40,217 nt of DNA from a virus, in the IMG/VR virus record IMGVR_UViG_3300023174_000329, positions 1-40,217 of that record; one strand, 5' to 3'. Below are positions 28,039 to 34,639 of the stretch, in pieces. A program made the translations under genes and the position numbers. Position 1 is the first letter of the stretch. Every line of letters starts with the position of its first letter. A model generated the notes under the pieces. That model saw nothing but the letters and a program-made list of their open reading frames with translations, was not told where the DNA came from and did no database searches.

Positions 28039-28233
28039 TTATCCTTCAAATTCAAGTAAGTCTTCCATTAGTTTGATAGAGTCTTTTACTTTAAGATTTC
28101 CATGCAGTCTGATTTTTCCTTCAAGGGCATTGTGGTCTTCGATTTTATCACCGAAGACATAGTTGTGAAGAATGCCAGCAATGTCTTTGGTTCTGGTTTC
28201 TCCGTAGTGTTGGAGTAGTTGTTCTTTTGTCAT
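28039..28233 (-). CDS. Small early protein, 64 aa
   Basis: MTKEQLLQHYGETRTKDIAGILHNYVFGDKIEDHNALEGKIRLHGNLKVKDSIKLMEDLLEFEG. Probably helical and soluble. Not recognised. Same direction and close spacing as its neighbours. Confidence 0.65.
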   Translation of the reverse strand: MTKEQLLQHYGETRTKDIAGILHNYVFGDKIEDHNALEGKIRLHGNLKVKDSIKLMEDLLEFEG

Positions 28234-28241
28234 TTTTTTTC

Positions 28242-28436
28242 TTAATAAAAGGATTGTGATTTATGTTGCATTTTTATGTGTTTCCAATGTTGTTTTTCGT
28301 AATTAGTTTCGATCCATTTTTGGAGTATGTTTTGTGCTTTGCATATATTTATTTTTGCTTCGTCAATTTGTGGTGAGTTTTCGGTGATTGAATTTCTTAA
28401 AATTCCCAATGTTTCTTCGATTTCTATAATATTCAT
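28242..28436 (-). CDS. Small helical early protein, 64 aa
   Basis: MNIIEIEETLGILRNSITENSPQIDEAKINICKAQNILQKWIETNYEKQHWKH. Two long amphipathic helices are likely. It starts 13 bp downstream of the rIIB terminator hairpin, so it depends on read-through or an unseen promoter. Function unknown. Confidence 0.62.
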   Translation of the reverse strand: MNIIEIEETLGILRNSITENSPQIDEAKINICKAQNILQKWIETNYEKQHWKHIKMQHKSQSFY

Positions 28437-28449
28437 TTTTTAAAAGAGT

Positions 28450-28497
28450 GGGGAGAGATAGGCACAACCATTAACCAACCAAAACCTATCTCTCCCC
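28450..28497 (-). terminator. Hairpin terminator after rIIB
   Basis: A 13-bp perfect stem (GGGGAGAGATAGG with its complement) has a 22-nt loop. On the minus strand it is followed by ACTCTTTTAAAA. The weak U-run suggests partial termination. Confidence 0.6.
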
Positions 28498-28512
28498 TTC
28501 CCTAACCAACCA

Positions 28513-29487
28513 TTAGGAATTTTTCTTTACAAACTTGCCATCTTGTCCACGAACATTGTGGAACTTGTGACCGCTTGGTTTGTAACCATATCCTTTGTCT
28601 TTACAGAAGCAATGATTCTCGTCGCAGTCATTAGAGTATGTGCAATCGTTTTCGTTCTCGTATTCGTCAACCTCATCCAGTTCGTCAAGCTCATAGTCTC
28701 CACCATCGGAGGAATAGAGTTCGGAGTCGAAGCCAGATTCATCACGATTGAGTTTAGAACGCCAGTCTTCTTTGTATTCTGCAATTACTTCGTATCGGCA
28801 AGTGCGTCCCTTGGTGTTGTTGTAGTCTGCTGGAATTGCTACTACATCGCGGGGATTGATCTTGACGATCATTGTCTTGCCATTCTCTCCATCGGAGAAG
28901 TGTGGAAGATACTGAATCGAACAGAAGTGAAGTCCGTAGGAACAGGTGCGTTCCTTGTCCTCGTCAACCGCATTGCGAGGCATTTCACAAACTTTGCCCA
29001 CAGAGTTGTCAAACTTGCCAGAGTGAATGTCGAAGTAATTGCTACGAACATTCTTGAAGGCGAGGAAGTGACCATCCTCTGTGATTGGGAGTTCTCCTGC
29101 TTCAAGGAAGTCATAGAGTTCATCTACTGCTCGCTTGCTTGGATTGTCCATGAGGTTCTTGAAGAAGTTCAAGAGAGGTTCATGGGGAAGACCCTCACGC
29201 ATGAATGAGAGAATGCGCTTTGTGAGGGTATTGTGAATGATCTGACCATGATAGTTGATCGAACCATCCTTGATCTCCACTTCTGTTCCATCGAAGTATG
29301 ATTGAACCTGCTGACTGATGTTGACCAGATTGACGAATCCATTCCAATCTTTCGAGCGAACTGCTTCGAGTGCCTGTGAGTATTTCGGGTGATCGGTGTC
29401 AATCGTGTAGGATTGTCCGTTGATGGTAGCGGCGATTTTGCCGCTACCTGTGATGATGACTGCTGCTTGGTTGTTAGTGGTATTCAT
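28513..29487 (-). CDS. rIIB: rIIB-like protein, 324 aa
   Basis: Homologue of T4 rIIB, a membrane-associated early protein that with rIIA affects lysis timing and exclusion by lambda Rex. Recognised by LLNFFKNLMDNPSKRAVDELYDFLEAGELPITEDGHFLAFKNV (about 105-148), then DIHSGKFDNSVGKVCEMPRNAVDEDKERTCSYGLHFCS and INPRDVVAIPADYNNTKGRTCRYEV. The C-terminus is an unusual acidic and Cys/His tail (DELDEVDEYENENDCTYSND, then DENHCFCKDKGYG). It lies 33 bp after rIIA. GC content is above that of the late genes. Confidence 0.92.
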   Translation of the reverse strand: MNTTNNQAAVIITGSGKIAATINGQSYTIDTDHPKYSQALEAVRSKDWNGFVNLVNISQQVQSYFDGTEVEIKDGSINYHGQIIHNTLTKRILSFMREGLPHEPLLNFFKNLMDNPSKRAVDELYDFLEAGELPITEDGHFLAFKNVRSNYFDIHSGKFDNSVGKVCEMPRNAVDEDKERTCSYGLHFCSIQYLPHFSDGENGKTMIVKINPRDVVAIPADYNNTKGRTCRYEVIAEYKEDWRSKLNRDESGFDSELYSSDGGDYELDELDEVDEYENENDCTYSNDCDENHCFCKDKGYGYKPSGHKFHNVRGQDGKFVKKNS

Positions 29488-29520
29488 TTGTATTACTTAC
29501 TTTCTATGGTTTGGTTTATT

Positions 29521-31518
29521 TTAGTTGGTTTTCTCTGTTTCGAGAATCGCTTCAAGCGTCTTCTCGACTCCCACCTGCCAACTATCACAGGAGAGATAAA
29601 ATAACTCTACCATCTTTGAAGGAAATGTCAACACATTTTTTCTTTCTTCGGTAGAAATATGTCGGAGGATTGATTCCAGTTTTCCAATCTCCTTCTTGAT
29701 TTCAAGAATGCTGTCAACAAAAATCTTAAATGGATTTGTGTCGGAGATTTTGGAATACATTTTGTTCTTCGATATATTGAGTGCTGTTCTAAATTCGATA
29801 TGCTTTGCAATCTGAATTCTGTCCCAAGAAAGTTTGGGTTGTTTTTTCTTGACAACATCTGCGAGGTTGGTGCTTCCAAGTGTGTCAAGGAATTTCGCAT
29901 TGTTTTTTGCTACCATGCGAACATCGGTGATGTCGATTCCTGCATACTGACAGAAATCATTTAGAGTTGACTTGTCTTTAATGGTCATCAACTTTTTACC
30001 ATCCGTTGATTTGAGTTCCATGCCGTCAAACTTCCAAGTAGAAACATCCTTGACAACATAATACTTGGGTGCTGTGCCAGTAGCGAGGTCGAAGCTATTG
30101 GATTCCCAAGAAGACTGATAGGTATTACCAATACTATAAAGAGAAATCATTCCCTTTGGCTTGCTGTTCTTGATGCTTCCTTTTCTGCTACCACTTGCAA
30201 TAGCAGGGAGAGTTGAAGTGGGAATGAAGACGCTTGCAGGGAATCCAGAAGCAATCAAATCTTTCATTGACTTTTGATCCACCAGATTGATTGAAATGTC
30301 GGCATTGGAATGTCCACGAATAAAGGTTGTCACTCGTTTATGTGATCCTCGTTTGAGGTCATCGAAATACCAGAGTGCATTGTTGCTCAAATCCGCATAT
30401 CCAGATACAGCGATTTTTGACCTTCCCCATCTTGTTTTAGAAAGAGATTGGAATGTGTCTTGACAGATTGCTTTGATTGATTTTCGAGGATCGGTGATGT
30501 CAACCTTGTTCCAGAATACTTTTCCGTTAATCAAAGTGGAATTAAGGAAACTCCATTGGTTGCTCAAGAGGTAGAGTGCCTTGAGAGCATCCAGAAGGTT
30601 TGGAGAGTTCTTGATCTGATCCTCGACTTTGGTGACGAAATCTTTCTTGACAAGAGCAATCTTGTCGTTGATTGCCTTGACAACCCAATCGTGATACATG
30701 AGTGATTCGCGGGAAGGAGTGACATCGAGTTCCCCAATATCGAATTTGATTACAAGTCCTGCTTTGCGAACAATGTCGTAATGTTCAGACTCGACTTTGT
30801 ATGTGTCGATTGGATATGTGACTCCCCCCATGACAGCATAGGATTGATGAAGATTGGAATAGGATTTCCAGAATGTTCCTTCAAAGTTTGCCTTGTCTGT
30901 CCAGTCAATAGAATCCCCTGTGATGATTGGTTTGACATCAAAGAAACGGAATGCTTTGAAGACAGCATAAGAGAAGTTTCCAATATCGGTCTGTTTAATT
31001 GGAATCTGAATTGCTACACCATTGGCATCCGTTGTGTTCTCCTGTGAGGCCAGAGAGATTGTGGGCATTCCGCTATTACCGAAATATGCGTTGTAGATAC
31101 GCTTAACTTGATTGTGAATCGAAGTGATCGTAAAGTTATCTGTATAGCAGAAGGGAGATTTACTACCGAGGCCGAGCATTCCTACTTGGGTGTTGGTGTT
31201 GGTTTTTGTGCTGGCGAAATATACGGAATAGATTTCGTAGATATTCTCATGGGAGATACCTGTGCCGAAATCTTGGATAGTCAACCAAGGTTCTAATGCG
31301 TTTGGAATGTGAACCGCAAAGGGAAGATTGGGTTGACCAGAAGCAATGTGAGAGTCCATTGCATTGCATCCGAGTTCTCGCACAATGGCGAGTGGTTTGT
31401 CAGAGTATAGGGAAGAAAGAATCTGGAATGCTTTCTGGCTATTACGCATTTTGAATTGCGCTTCTTCTTGGATAGTTCCGATTGATTCGATTGTGGTTTC
31501 TTTATCTTGAATAATCAT
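29521..31518 (-). CDS. rIIA: rIIA-like protein with GHKL ATPase domain, 665 aa
   Basis: Homologue of T4 rIIA. The N-terminal GHKL ATP-binding fold shows the N box VRELGCNAMDSHIASG (about 42-57), the G1 box QDFGTGIS and the G2 box GMLGLGSKSPFCYTDNF. Middle: VTPSRESLMYHDWVVKAI. T4 rIIA is 725 aa, so the length is close. With rIIB it forms an early two-gene unit. The promoter TTGACA-17-TAGTAT (31606-31578) is followed by a long C/A-only leader ending AGAAAGACCAACCAAAATG, with no Shine-Dalgarno. Confidence 0.93.
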   Translation of the reverse strand: MIIQDKETTIESIGTIQEEAQFKMRNSQKAFQILSSLYSDKPLAIVRELGCNAMDSHIASGQPNLPFAVHIPNALEPWLTIQDFGTGISHENIYEIYSVYFASTKTNTNTQVGMLGLGSKSPFCYTDNFTITSIHNQVKRIYNAYFGNSGMPTISLASQENTTDANGVAIQIPIKQTDIGNFSYAVFKAFRFFDVKPIITGDSIDWTDKANFEGTFWKSYSNLHQSYAVMGGVTYPIDTYKVESEHYDIVRKAGLVIKFDIGELDVTPSRESLMYHDWVVKAINDKIALVKKDFVTKVEDQIKNSPNLLDALKALYLLSNQWSFLNSTLINGKVFWNKVDITDPRKSIKAICQDTFQSLSKTRWGRSKIAVSGYADLSNNALWYFDDLKRGSHKRVTTFIRGHSNADISINLVDQKSMKDLIASGFPASVFIPTSTLPAIASGSRKGSIKNSKPKGMISLYSIGNTYQSSWESNSFDLATGTAPKYYVVKDVSTWKFDGMELKSTDGKKLMTIKDKSTLNDFCQYAGIDITDVRMVAKNNAKFLDTLGSTNLADVVKKKQPKLSWDRIQIAKHIEFRTALNISKNKMYSKISDTNPFKIFVDSILEIKKEIGKLESILRHISTEERKNVLTFPSKMVELFYLSCDSWQVGVEKTLEAILETEKTN

Positions 31519-31577
31519 TTTGGTTGGTCTTTCTGTGTTGGTTGGTTGTTTGGTTTGTTCTTGATTGAACGCCGAAG

Positions 31578-31606
31578 ATACTATATGGTTTTTTCTATAA
31601 TGTCAA
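31578..31606 (-). promoter_or_regulatory. Early promoter of rIIA-rIIB
   Basis: Minus strand TTGACA, 17 bp, TAGTAT, then CTTCGGCGTTCAATC. Same downstream motif as at 22068 and 31857. Confidence 0.68.
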
Positions 31607-31615
31607 AGGAAATTT

Positions 31616-31789
31616 TCAGATTTTTTTTGCTTCCCTCTTTCCCTTCGCCCAAATCTTCTGCAATGCCGTTCCAGTTTTAAATGGATTGGTTTTTTTTACA
31701 AAGGCTGAATTATATCCAGCAGTATAAGCCATGAGGAATGAAGACTCGCTCACTCCATATTTTTCGTAGGGTTGTTGATATTTTTTCAT
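31616..31789 (-). CDS. RMF/CrpP-like small protein, 57 aa
   Basis: MKKYQQPYEKYGVSESSFLMAYTAGYNSAFVKKTNPFKTGTALQKIWAKGKREAKKI. The pattern AY.AGY.SA....NPF.......W.KG..EA follows the plan of ribosome-modulation-factor-like proteins, which bind 30S subunits; the C-terminus is basic, as expected for RNA binding. Called by pattern only. It has its own strong promoter (31857-31829) and C/A-rich leader, which favours a real, well-expressed gene. A second candidate of the same plan is at 23247. Confidence 0.6.
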   Translation of the reverse strand: MKKYQQPYEKYGVSESSFLMAYTAGYNSAFVKKTNPFKTGTALQKIWAKGKREAKKI

Positions 31790-31828
31790 TTGGTTTATTT
31801 TGGTTGGTTGTTTGATTGAACGCCGAAG

Positions 31829-31857
31829 ATACTATTCTAAAATAAAAAAAATGTCAA
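31829..31857 (-). promoter_or_regulatory. Early promoter, TAGTAT class
   Basis: Minus strand TTGACA, 17 bp, TAGTAT, then CTTCGGCGTTCAATC. Drives the RMF-like gene. Confidence 0.68.
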
Positions 31858-31860
31858 CAA

Positions 31861-32007
31861 TTATTTTCCGAAAAATAAAAGGTAGAATAAAACACAAGAG
31901 GCTGCTAAAAATCCGAGAATGCTAAAAGATATTCCAAAATAAAAAGACCAATACATCATTTTCAGATATAATCGGCACATATTTAGACTGAATATTTTTT
32001 TAAGCAT
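31861..32007 (-). CDS. Small membrane protein, 48 aa
   Basis: MLKKIFSLNMCRLYLKMMYWSFYFGISFSILGFLAASCVLFYLLFFGK: a basic amphipathic start and about 25 hydrophobic residues forming one span. Found by reading the minus strand. It has a clear frame and sits between a hairpin (32012-32056) and the next promoter. Function unknown. Confidence 0.6.
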   Translation of the reverse strand: MLKKIFSLNMCRLYLKMMYWSFYFGISFSILGFLAASCVLFYLLFFGK

Positions 32008-32011
32008 ATTT

Positions 32012-32056
32012 TAAAATGAAATAGGAACGGATAGAACATTCTACTATTTCATTTTA
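32012..32056 (-). terminator. 13-bp inverted repeat after the 75-aa gene
   Basis: TAAAATGAAATAG and its exact complement flank a 19-nt spacer between the genes at 32065 and 32007. U-richness is inside the stem, so this may be a weak terminator or a processing site. Confidence 0.4.
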
Positions 32057-32064
32057 GTTTTAGA

Positions 32065-32292
32065 TTACTGCCATTCGGGTGCAATAATCTCAATAGTCTT
32101 ACCAGATACGGAAACTTTTTGAATGATCTCGTATTCTGTCTTTGTATTCCTTGCCTTGTTGCGGGTAGAAAGAAGCAAAGCATTATTGATCTTCTTGGTG
32201 TATTCGTATCGGGCATCCTTATTGAGAAATGCGCGTGTGTTCTTGTTCTGGATAACCCAAAACTGATTCTTGTTTTTTGTTGTTGTCTTCAT
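32065..32292 (-). CDS. Small basic early protein, 75 aa
   Basis: MKTTTKNKNQFWVIQNKNTRAFLNKDARYEYTKKINNALLLSTRNKARN, with a C-terminal EIIQKVSVSGKTIEIIAPEWQ. Basic N-terminal half, beta-prone C-terminus. Not recognised. It is the first gene of the minus early block, behind a promoter at 32332-32305 and another at 32427-32399. Confidence 0.68.
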   Translation of the reverse strand: MKTTTKNKNQFWVIQNKNTRAFLNKDARYEYTKKINNALLLSTRNKARNTKTEYEIIQKVSVSGKTIEIIAPEWQ

Positions 32293-32304
32293 ATTAGGAA
32301 TACA

Positions 32305-32332
32305 ATCCTAAATTATTTTCCAGATATGTCAA
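32305..32332 (-). promoter_or_regulatory. Proximal sigma70 promoter (gene at 32292)
   Basis: Minus strand TTGACA, 16 bp, TAGGAT. Confidence 0.5.
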
Positions 32333-32398
32333 TCGTTTTTTTAAATATTTTTTTAAAGATCAAAAATTTACATTTAGTCCTCCCCCATCACCAAGTTT

Positions 32399-32427
32399 AT
32401 TTTAGCACATTTTTTAATTTTTGTCAA
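32399..32427 (-). promoter_or_regulatory. Distal sigma70 promoter (gene at 32292)
   Basis: Minus strand TTGACA, 17 bp ending TGTGC, TAAAAT. Same family as the distal promoters at 10.7, 15.0, 15.8, 16.9 and 17.1 kb, but without the AGATTTATCGTAGG follower. Confidence 0.65.
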
Positions 32428-32448
32428 TTAAAAAAATAAAAATTTTTT

Positions 32449-32556
32449 ATTGAGAATGAGTTTCAATATCATAAAATACATTGGGATACATTGTAATTTT
32501 TTATTGAGAATAAGTCTCAATATCATGTAATGCAATGGGATACATTGTAATTTGAG
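32449..32556. repeat. Two tandem 54-bp repeats with palindrome and GGGATACA box
   Basis: Each unit begins ATTGAGAATnAGT(T/C)TCAATATCAT (an imperfect palindrome related to the 10.83-kb sites), then CA(T/A)TGGGATACATTGTAATTT. The two differ at only a few positions. They lie between the outermost early promoter and the first late gene, at the early/late boundary. A third, diverged copy is at 17378. Confidence 0.7.
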
Positions 32557-32608
32557 TAAAGGTATTTCCAGACTTTTAATTAGATTTTAATACATTTTAA
32601 TAATTTTG

Positions 32609-32616
32609 AATAAATA
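32609..32616 (+). promoter_or_regulatory. T4-like late promoter box (AATAAATA)
   Basis: AATAAATA ends 5 nt before the ATG at 32622. Confidence 0.55.
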
Positions 32617-32621
32617 TTATT

Positions 32622-33137
32622 ATGGGATTTAGATTTAATAATTTTGATTGTAAATTAATATATAACAATTCAAATTCAAAACTTTTAGAAGCAATGTGTA
32701 AAAAACATAATGCTTTTTTCGGTTTTAGGTATCTTGATTATCTTTTAGATGATATGAAAGATATACCAAATGAATTATTATCAAATCTTTCAAAATTTGC
32801 ATCTCCGTATGAATTACATCATATAGTCGAAAGATTATTAGGTTATCAAGTAGATGTTCCTGATTTTGTTTTAGAAAATATATCAAAAATAGGAGTTTCT
32901 TCTTATAAAACTTGTAGAATATATATAGAAAATAAAAAAATTCCTCCAGATATTATAATAAGAGGTATGGTAAATACATGGAACGATTTAGGCAAAGGAA
33001 ATTTTTTAATATTTTTAGCAAATAAAATAAAAGAAGAAAGTATGATTAATAAAATAAAAAATAAAATCGCAGAAATCGAAAAGGAAGAATCGGTTAAGCA
33101 AGAATCATTTAGTTTCAAATCCTACTTCATGCGGTAA
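32622..33137 (+). CDS. Terminally tagged family protein, helical-repeat type, 171 aa
   Basis: MGFRFNNFDCKLIYNNS at the start and KQESFSFKSYFMR at the end. The core contains IPNELLSNLSKF, VPDFVLENISKI and IPPDIIIRGMVN at about 30-40 residue steps, so at least three helical repeats. The last 21 bp of the tag region are identical in DNA to those of the next two genes. A late box lies 5 nt before the ATG and there is no Shine-Dalgarno. Very AT-rich. Function unknown. Confidence 0.85.
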   Translation: MGFRFNNFDCKLIYNNSNSKLLEAMCKKHNAFFGFRYLDYLLDDMKDIPNELLSNLSKFASPYELHHIVERLLGYQVDVPDFVLENISKIGVSSYKTCRIYIENKKIPPDIIIRGMVNTWNDLGKGNFLIFLANKIKEESMINKIKNKIAEIEKEESVKQESFSFKSYFMR

Positions 33138-33138
33138 T

Positions 33139-33182
33139 GCTGCACCATGTTTTATTTTTACATGGTGTTCTATTAAAACAGC
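33139..33182 (+). repeat. Dispersed intergenic element, copy 4 (hairpin form)
   Basis: CACCATGT-N9-ACATGGTG forms a perfect 8-bp hairpin, followed by TTCTATTAAAACAGC. It lies directly after the stop at 33137 and directly before the AATAAGTA box, so it could separate two late units. Confidence 0.6.
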
Positions 33183-33190
33183 AATAAGTA
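33183..33190 (+). promoter_or_regulatory. T4-like late promoter box (AATAAGTA)
   Basis: AATAAGTA ends 7 nt before the ATG at 33198. Confidence 0.5.
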
Positions 33191-33197
33191 TTTTTTT

Positions 33198-34022
33198 ATG
33201 CGATTAAATAAACTGGATTATATAATACTTATTAAAAGTTTTAATGATAATAATGTAAATAAAAAATTAAGATTATTTATAAAAGCCTCAAAAGATAATG
33301 GATATCAATTAGTATATTTAGCAGAAGCATTTGAAAAAGTGTTTCCCGATAAAGAACTACCTGATGTAATAAAAGAATATTTTGAAATTTCTTATATTTC
33401 TAGTATTAGTCTTTATATATGTGATTTTATATTAAATAAAAACGAAAAGCCTCCAGTATGGACTATTAATGCTTTTTTTAGGAACATTGATAACAATAAA
33501 AGAATAACCCCCGATGTTACTGTTTCTGCTAAATCTTCGGATATTATTGATTATTATTTATCGATTTTAAATTTTGATGATATTGATATAAGATTTTTTT
33601 ATTATTTGAGTAATTGGAAAGATTATCACCATATGCTATATAAATTGGATAAAAAAATAAATATCGAAAAAAATAAAAATAATCCTAAAATCAAAAAAAT
33701 ATTAGATTTACCAATATATTTAGATTATAATCGAATGCATTTTTTACTATTGATAAAACAAATATTTGAAGATATGTATGATGTTGTTAAGGTTGTTGGT
33801 GATGATAACAAAACGCCTTGGGCATTGTTTGGAAATGCTTTAAAAAATACAGGTACATTAGATAAATGGATAACACATGCAATAGAAAAACATAATATAC
33901 GTAAACCTTTAATAGACGCAATTATGAGTTTAGGTATTGAATATAAAGATTTACCAGATTCTTTAAAGGAAGATAAAGTAAAAAAGGAATCATTTAGTTT
34001 CAAATCCTACTTCATGCGGTAA
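33198..34022 (+). CDS. Terminally tagged family protein, helical type, 274 aa
   Basis: MRLNKLDYIILIKSFND at the start and KKESFSFKSYFMR at the end, the last 11 residues identical to the preceding gene. Core segments LPDVIKEYFEISY, KPPVWTINAFFRN and ITPDVTVSAKSSD suggest helical repeats, but the sequence is otherwise unlike its neighbours. Preceded by the hairpin element and a late box. Function unknown. Confidence 0.85.
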   Translation: MRLNKLDYIILIKSFNDNNVNKKLRLFIKASKDNGYQLVYLAEAFEKVFPDKELPDVIKEYFEISYISSISLYICDFILNKNEKPPVWTINAFFRNIDNNKRITPDVTVSAKSSDIIDYYLSILNFDDIDIRFFYYLSNWKDYHHMLYKLDKKINIEKNKNNPKIKKILDLPIYLDYNRMHFLLLIKQIFEDMYDVVKVVGDDNKTPWALFGNALKNTGTLDKWITHAIEKHNIRKPLIDAIMSLGIEYKDLPDSLKEDKVKKESFSFKSYFMR

Positions 34023-34023
34023 T

Positions 34024-34066
34024 GCTACACCATGTTTTATTTTTACATGGTGTTCTATTAAAACAA
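34024..34066 (+). repeat. Dispersed intergenic element, copy 5 (hairpin form)
   Basis: CACCATGT-N9-ACATGGTG hairpin then TTCTATTAAAACAAC, after the stop at 34022 and before the late box. Confidence 0.6.
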
Positions 34067-34067
34067 C

Positions 34068-34075
34068 AATAAGTA
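34068..34075 (+). promoter_or_regulatory. T4-like late promoter box (AATAAGTA)
   Basis: AATAAGTA ends 7 nt before the ATG at 34083. Confidence 0.5.
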
Positions 34076-34082
34076 TACAAAA

Positions 34083-34610
34083 ATGATTACTTTAAATAAT
34101 TTTGATATAAAATTAATAAATAAAAGTTCTATAAAAAAAATATATCAAAATATAAAAATTTCACCATATAACATAAAAACTGTGGATATGCCTAATATAG
34201 AAGAATGTAAAGGTTTTATATCTGACTTTTCTAATGTAGTAAACCTGAAATCTTTAAAAAAATGTTTATATTTTCGTTGCAGTTCTCCTATAATAGATTT
34301 ACCTAAATTGGAATATGCTGGAGAAATTAATGTCACTTATTCAAACACTATATATCTTCCAAAATTAAAAATAGTGAAAGATGAACTATGGTTTAATTCG
34401 GCCAAAGAAATATACTTATACACATTAGAGGAAGCTCAACGTATATCATGTGGAAATGCAAAACTTTTAGTTATACCGAAAAAATTTGCTCTTGAAAAAT
34501 TAAACGATAAAAAAACATTTACGATAAATTCTGACTGTGAAATAGTTTATACTGAAAATTATATTAAAAAGGAATCATTTAGTTTCAAATCCTTTTTTAG
34601 TAGAAATTAA
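34083..34610 (+). CDS. Terminally tagged family protein with leucine-rich-repeat-like core, 175 aa
   Basis: The ends are those of the family (MITLNNFDIKLINKSS and KKESFSFKSFFSRN), but the core is different. Strand-turn units such as LKSLKKCLYFRC, LPKLEYAGEINVTYSN, LPKLKIVKDELWFNS and LYTLEEAQRISCGN, about 20-22 residues apart, resemble BspA-type leucine-rich repeats. So the same terminal tags are attached to a beta-repeat fold instead of helical repeats. A late box lies 7 nt before the ATG. Confidence 0.85.
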   Translation: MITLNNFDIKLINKSSIKKIYQNIKISPYNIKTVDMPNIEECKGFISDFSNVVNLKSLKKCLYFRCSSPIIDLPKLEYAGEINVTYSNTIYLPKLKIVKDELWFNSAKEIYLYTLEEAQRISCGNAKLLVIPKKFALEKLNDKKTFTINSDCEIVYTENYIKKESFSFKSFFSRN

Positions 34611-34614
34611 TATA

Positions 34615-34628
34615 TATAAATATAAGTA
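34615..34628 (+). promoter_or_regulatory. Two overlapping late boxes (TATAAATA, TATAAGTA)
   Basis: TATAAATA (34615-34622) and TATAAGTA (34621-34628) overlap by two bases; the second ends 11 nt before the ATG at 34640. Confidence 0.55.
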
Positions 34629-34639
34629 ATTTAAATACT

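Larger units (their letters stand above)
33102..33190 (+). repeat. 89-bp direct repeat, copy 1 (tag codons, hairpin, late box)
   Basis: The 89 bp from the C-terminal tag codons through the dispersed hairpin element to the AATAAGTA box recur at 33987-34075 with two differences, while the gene bodies are unlike. The first 21 bp occur a third time at 34572-34592. Confidence 0.8.
33987..34075 (+). repeat. 89-bp direct repeat, copy 2
   Basis: Second copy of the tag-codon/hairpin/late-box segment, 885 bp after the first, with two mismatches. It marks recombination or gene conversion between neighbouring tagged genes. Confidence 0.8.

Noticed and set aside
28543-29208. 221-codon plus ORF opposite rIIB
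   Set aside because: Shadow of the well-conserved rIIB gene: hydrophobic, Val/Cys-rich as typical for antisense frames, with no signal of its own.
32449-32556. CRISPR or att site
   Set aside because: Two contiguous 54-bp units without spacers, no integrase or cas gene in the window, and no tRNA end involved.
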